Assembly: GCA_048213135.1 (NCBI GenBank)
Contig: PS015118.1
Coordinates: 28,371 to 92,370 of the forward strand
From: Reclinomonas americana ATCC 50394
Lineage: Eukaryota; Jakobida; Jakobea; Jakobida
Direction of reading: 5' to 3'
DNA length: 64,000 nt
Positions 61,352-64,000 of this stretch are shown here, in pieces; position 1 is the stretch's first letter, and each line of letters begins with the position of its first letter. A program made the translations under genes and the position numbers. The notes below the pieces were generated by a model that did not search any database, had not been told where the DNA came from, and worked only from the letters and a program-made list of their open reading frames with translations.

Positions 61352-63523
61352 TCACGCCCTCTCCCCATCGGCATTCATCGCCTCCCCGCCACTGCCGGGA
61401 TTGTGACGCTTCGATTTCGGCTCCTCGTCATCGTCGTCGTCATCCTCCTTGGCGCACCACCCTTCACCATCATCGTCACGACGAAGTGGACTGCGAGGTC
61501 TCTTCTCACCCGCTACCCCACTGCCCTCGCCACCAAATTCACCGTGGTCGGCGGGAGCGGCGGCGGCGGCGCTGCCGGTGCCGGTGGAGTCGCGCGGTGA
61601 GGTCAGCGGTGTACCAGCGGCAGACAGCTTGCCGGCGACTTTCGAGGAATGCGCTTTGACGTGCCCACCGCTTCTGTCGAGCAGTGCGTGAAGGGCGTCC
61701 CTGTTGCGTAGGACAGGGGAATTGAGGATGAGGAAGAGATATGAAGAGTGGGAGACGGAGGGCCGCAGAATGGGCACGCGAAGGTCGGGGAAGAGGGCAT
61801 GCGAGAGAGAAAGACACGGAGGAAATGGGAGAGCGAGACGCTGTGATGCTTGAGGGTGAGCGGGAGTGCTCCACTGTGAAACCGAAGGGTGCATGAGAGT
61901 AAGTCCGCACAGTCAGCTATGTAGTAGGCAAGAGTCTGAGAGTCAAGTAGCGAGAAGAGAGCGGAGAGAGAGAGAGAGAGAGAGACTGAGTGAAAGTCTT
62001 CACCCCGGAAGCAAAGGAGCAAGAAAGCGAGAACAAATGAGAGAAAAAAGGAGCGGGAGAGGGAGTGAGTGAAAGCCCTCACAGCTCTATGATGCGCACC
62101 ACCCTGGAAGCCAAGGAGCAATAAGACCAGAGCCAATGAGANNNNNNNNNNNNNNNNNNNNGGGAAAAGAGCGGGAGAGAGCAAGTGAGTGAAAGTCTTC
62201 ATGCTGAAAACAAAGAAGCAGGTAGCGGCGAGAATGTGAGAGTCAACGAGAGAAAGAGAGCGAGAGAGAGTGAACATCCGCACGGCATCATGCTCCGCAA
62301 CGCCCGGAAAGCAAAGGAGCAAGAAAGCAAGAGCCAATGAGAGGGAAAATAGCGGGAGGGAGCGAGTGCGTGAGTGAAAGGTCGCATGGCGAGCGGGAGA
62401 GAGATAGAGTGAATGAACGTCTTCACGGCTTCATGCTGCGACAAACCGGATGCAAAGGAGCATACAAACGACCAAGGAAGTCAAAGCCAACAAGACAGGA
62501 AAGAGAAAGAGAATGCGAGAAGACCCCAGCGAGAAAGTACAAAGTGTTGCATAAAAGTTGACAAGAGAAGTTATATATCGAATATATTTCAATGCACTCA
62601 AGTCCCAATACTCCCCCATCCCCCAATACTCCCCCATCCCCTCCCTCCCCCTCCCTCCCCCTCCTTTCCCCCTCCCGCCCCCACCCCCACCCCCGCACAC
62701 TCACCGACACTCGCTGATATTCTTGCATCGCATGCACGCCTGGTACGTTTCCGATTTCGTGTCCATATCCAACATCTTGAGCAACGTGTACTTGGTCGCA
62801 TGCAAGTAGCCGCCGTACTTTTCACACTGCACGAAACACAAGAATGACGACGTGCAGACAAGCTATTATCACTCATCGCACACACACACACGCAACAAGG
62901 TCAATGTAATCCAGAGCCACCTGCGCCTGTGGCAACATGGCCGCCGTTGAGCCGCGGAATATCGAGGCATTGCTAATGGCTCCACGGGCAATCATAACAC
63001 TGCTCATGCCCGTGACCTCGCGCACCAAGTGAATATCTTCGGGGGTGAACACATCACCGTTGGCGATGAAGGGAATCTCGCTCTGGTCAAACGCGTCGGC
63101 GAGGCGCCGCAGGAGATTGTGGTGGGCGGGCTCGCGCGGTCGCTGCGGAATGTAGCGGCCGTGTACCGCCACGGCCTTGACGCCGGTGGAGCGAATCATG
63201 CGCACGAGGTCCACTGGAGGGGAGGTGTGAGAAGAGAGAGAACGTCGACAAGGCACTCTCTTCTCTCACTCACCTGTATCCTCAAACTTCTCGAGCAGGC
63301 GGATCTTGCAGGTGATGGGCTTGGGGACGTTGGTGACGAGCTTGGTCAAAATCTGCAGCTCTGGTGTTGGTGATTTGCACGAAAAGATTGGCTGGCAGGT
63401 AAAGAGCACCATACCTCATAGATGGTCTGCGGCTTGCTGAGGAGGCCAGCGCCCATGCCCGCGTGGACGGAAAAGTGCTTTGGGCAGCCCATGTTGATGT
63501 CGATGGCGTCCACGTCGTGCATA
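61352..63523 (-). CDS. DUS2: tRNA-dihydrouridine synthase 2 (5' partial)
   Basis: Exons, 5' to 3' on the minus strand: 63523-63415, 63352-63274, 63213-62897, 62826-62705, 61700-61352 (TGA). The N-terminal exons lie in unassembled or upstream sequence. The FMN-dependent enzyme reduces a uridine of the tRNA D-loop (U20 for Dus2) to dihydrouridine. Visible signatures are AIDINMGCPKHFSVHAGMGA with the catalytic Cys, PITCKIRLLEKFEDT, STGVKAVAVHGRYIPQRP (His), PFIANGDVF and SSVMIARGAI; these match the Dus2 barrel in order. Then comes the helical domain (YIDL / CEKYGGYLHATKYTLLKML) and an unusual ~115-residue tail that is Ser/Ala-rich, then acidic and basic (EDDDDDDEEPKSKRHN), possibly a nuclear localisation segment. 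No double-stranded RNA-binding domain as in animal DUS2 is seen. One donor is GTTGCG (62896-62891). Confidence 0.9.
61960..62470. repeat. degenerate ~80-150 bp tandem repeat in the last Dus2 intron
   Basis: Copies share GAAAGCAAAGGAGCAAGAAAGC, GAGCGGGAGAG, GTGAGTGAAAG and CTTCACG..CATGCT(C/G)CG, starting near 62000, 62105, 62190, 62310 and 62445. A 20-N gap (62142-62161) interrupts them. They lie in the intron 61701-62704. Confidence 0.75.
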
Positions 63524-63535
63524 CTGCGTTACGGG

Positions 63536-64000
63536 GGAAGAGGGTGAGAAAGAGAGGGAGGGAGAGGGAGGGAGGGAAGGGAGGGAGGGAGAAGGAGGGA
63601 GGGGTAAGGGAGGGAAGGGAGGGAGGGAAAGGGAGGGAGGGGCAAGGGAGGGAAGGGAGGGAGGGAAAGGGAGGGAGGGGCAAGGGAAGGAAGGAAGGAG
63701 TGAGCGAGGGAGCGAGGGAGGGAGCGAGGGGAAGGGAGGGAGGGGGCAAGGGAGGAAGTGCGGGAAAGAGCGAGAGAGTGAGACGAGAGAGGGAGACGAG
63801 AGAGGGAGACGAGAGAGGGAGACGAGAGAGGGAGACGAGAGAGGGNNNNNNNNNNNNNNNNNNNNGAGAGAGGGAGGGAGGGAGCGAGAGAGGGAGCGAG
63901 GGAGGGAGCGAGGGAGGGAGCGAGGGAGGGAGCGAGGGAGGGAGCGAGGGAGGGAGACAGAGAAAGTGAGAGAGGGAGGGAGGGGCGAAAGGGAAAAGGT
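63536..64000. repeat. (GGGA)n/(GAGGGAGC)n purine repeat at the window end
   Basis: Short tandem purine repeats (GGGAGGGA, GACGAGAGAGGGA, GAGGGAGC) run to the edge and are split by a 20-N gap (63846-63865). They should be intron sequence upstream of the first visible Dus2 exon. Confidence 0.85.

Overview
The window is nuclear DNA of a eukaryote. Every gene is split by short spliceosomal introns (mostly GT-AG, often with a GTGAGT or GTGCGT donor). Coding exons are GC-rich. Introns and spacers are packed with (GA)n/(CT)n, (GT)n and GAGT-type repeats and interrupted by 16 runs of N. I saw no bacterial operon structure, tRNA or rRNA. The species cannot be named from the sequence. An LRR-IQ coiled-coil protein, a DENN protein, a TRIM-like protein and a Dus2 fit a unicellular eukaryote.

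Layout, left to right. (1) 2-10794, plus: the 3' part of a giant fibre-like gene, a long Gly/Thr/Ser beta-repeat array ending in a peptidase S74 intramolecular chaperone as in phage tailspikes. (2) 11070-15391 and (3) 15607-20389, plus: a tandem pair of paralogous ankyrin/coiled-coil genes with nearly identical exon structure and a recently homogenised last exon. (4) 21325-26341, plus: a membrane-anchored TRIM-like gene (TM helix, RING start, B-box-like zinc cluster, coiled coil), partly lost in a gap. (5) 26901-35924, minus: a complete 14-exon DENN-domain gene of the AFI1/SPA type. (6) 36021-48833, plus: a 29-exon LRR + IQ + coiled-coil + proline-rich gene starting only 96 bp from gene 5, so the two share a promoter. 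(7) 49334-52478, minus: a coiled-coil protein of unknown family. (8) 52917-60586, plus: a protein of about 1,677 residues with six tandem copies of a two-part module I do not recognise, each encoded by the same exon set. (9) 61352-63523, minus: the 3' part of tRNA-dihydrouridine synthase 2.

Most gene models were rebuilt by eye by matching splice phases. Genes 2, 3, 5, 7 and 8 each sum to a whole number of codons, and paralogous exons have the same or near-same lengths, which supports the joins. Single junctions may be off by a base or so, and weaker joins are flagged. Recurrent oddities are a GTTGCG donor class, clustered GC-AG introns, an intron built from copies of its own 5' splice junction, and islands that follow TACG flow order and are probably sequencing artefacts.
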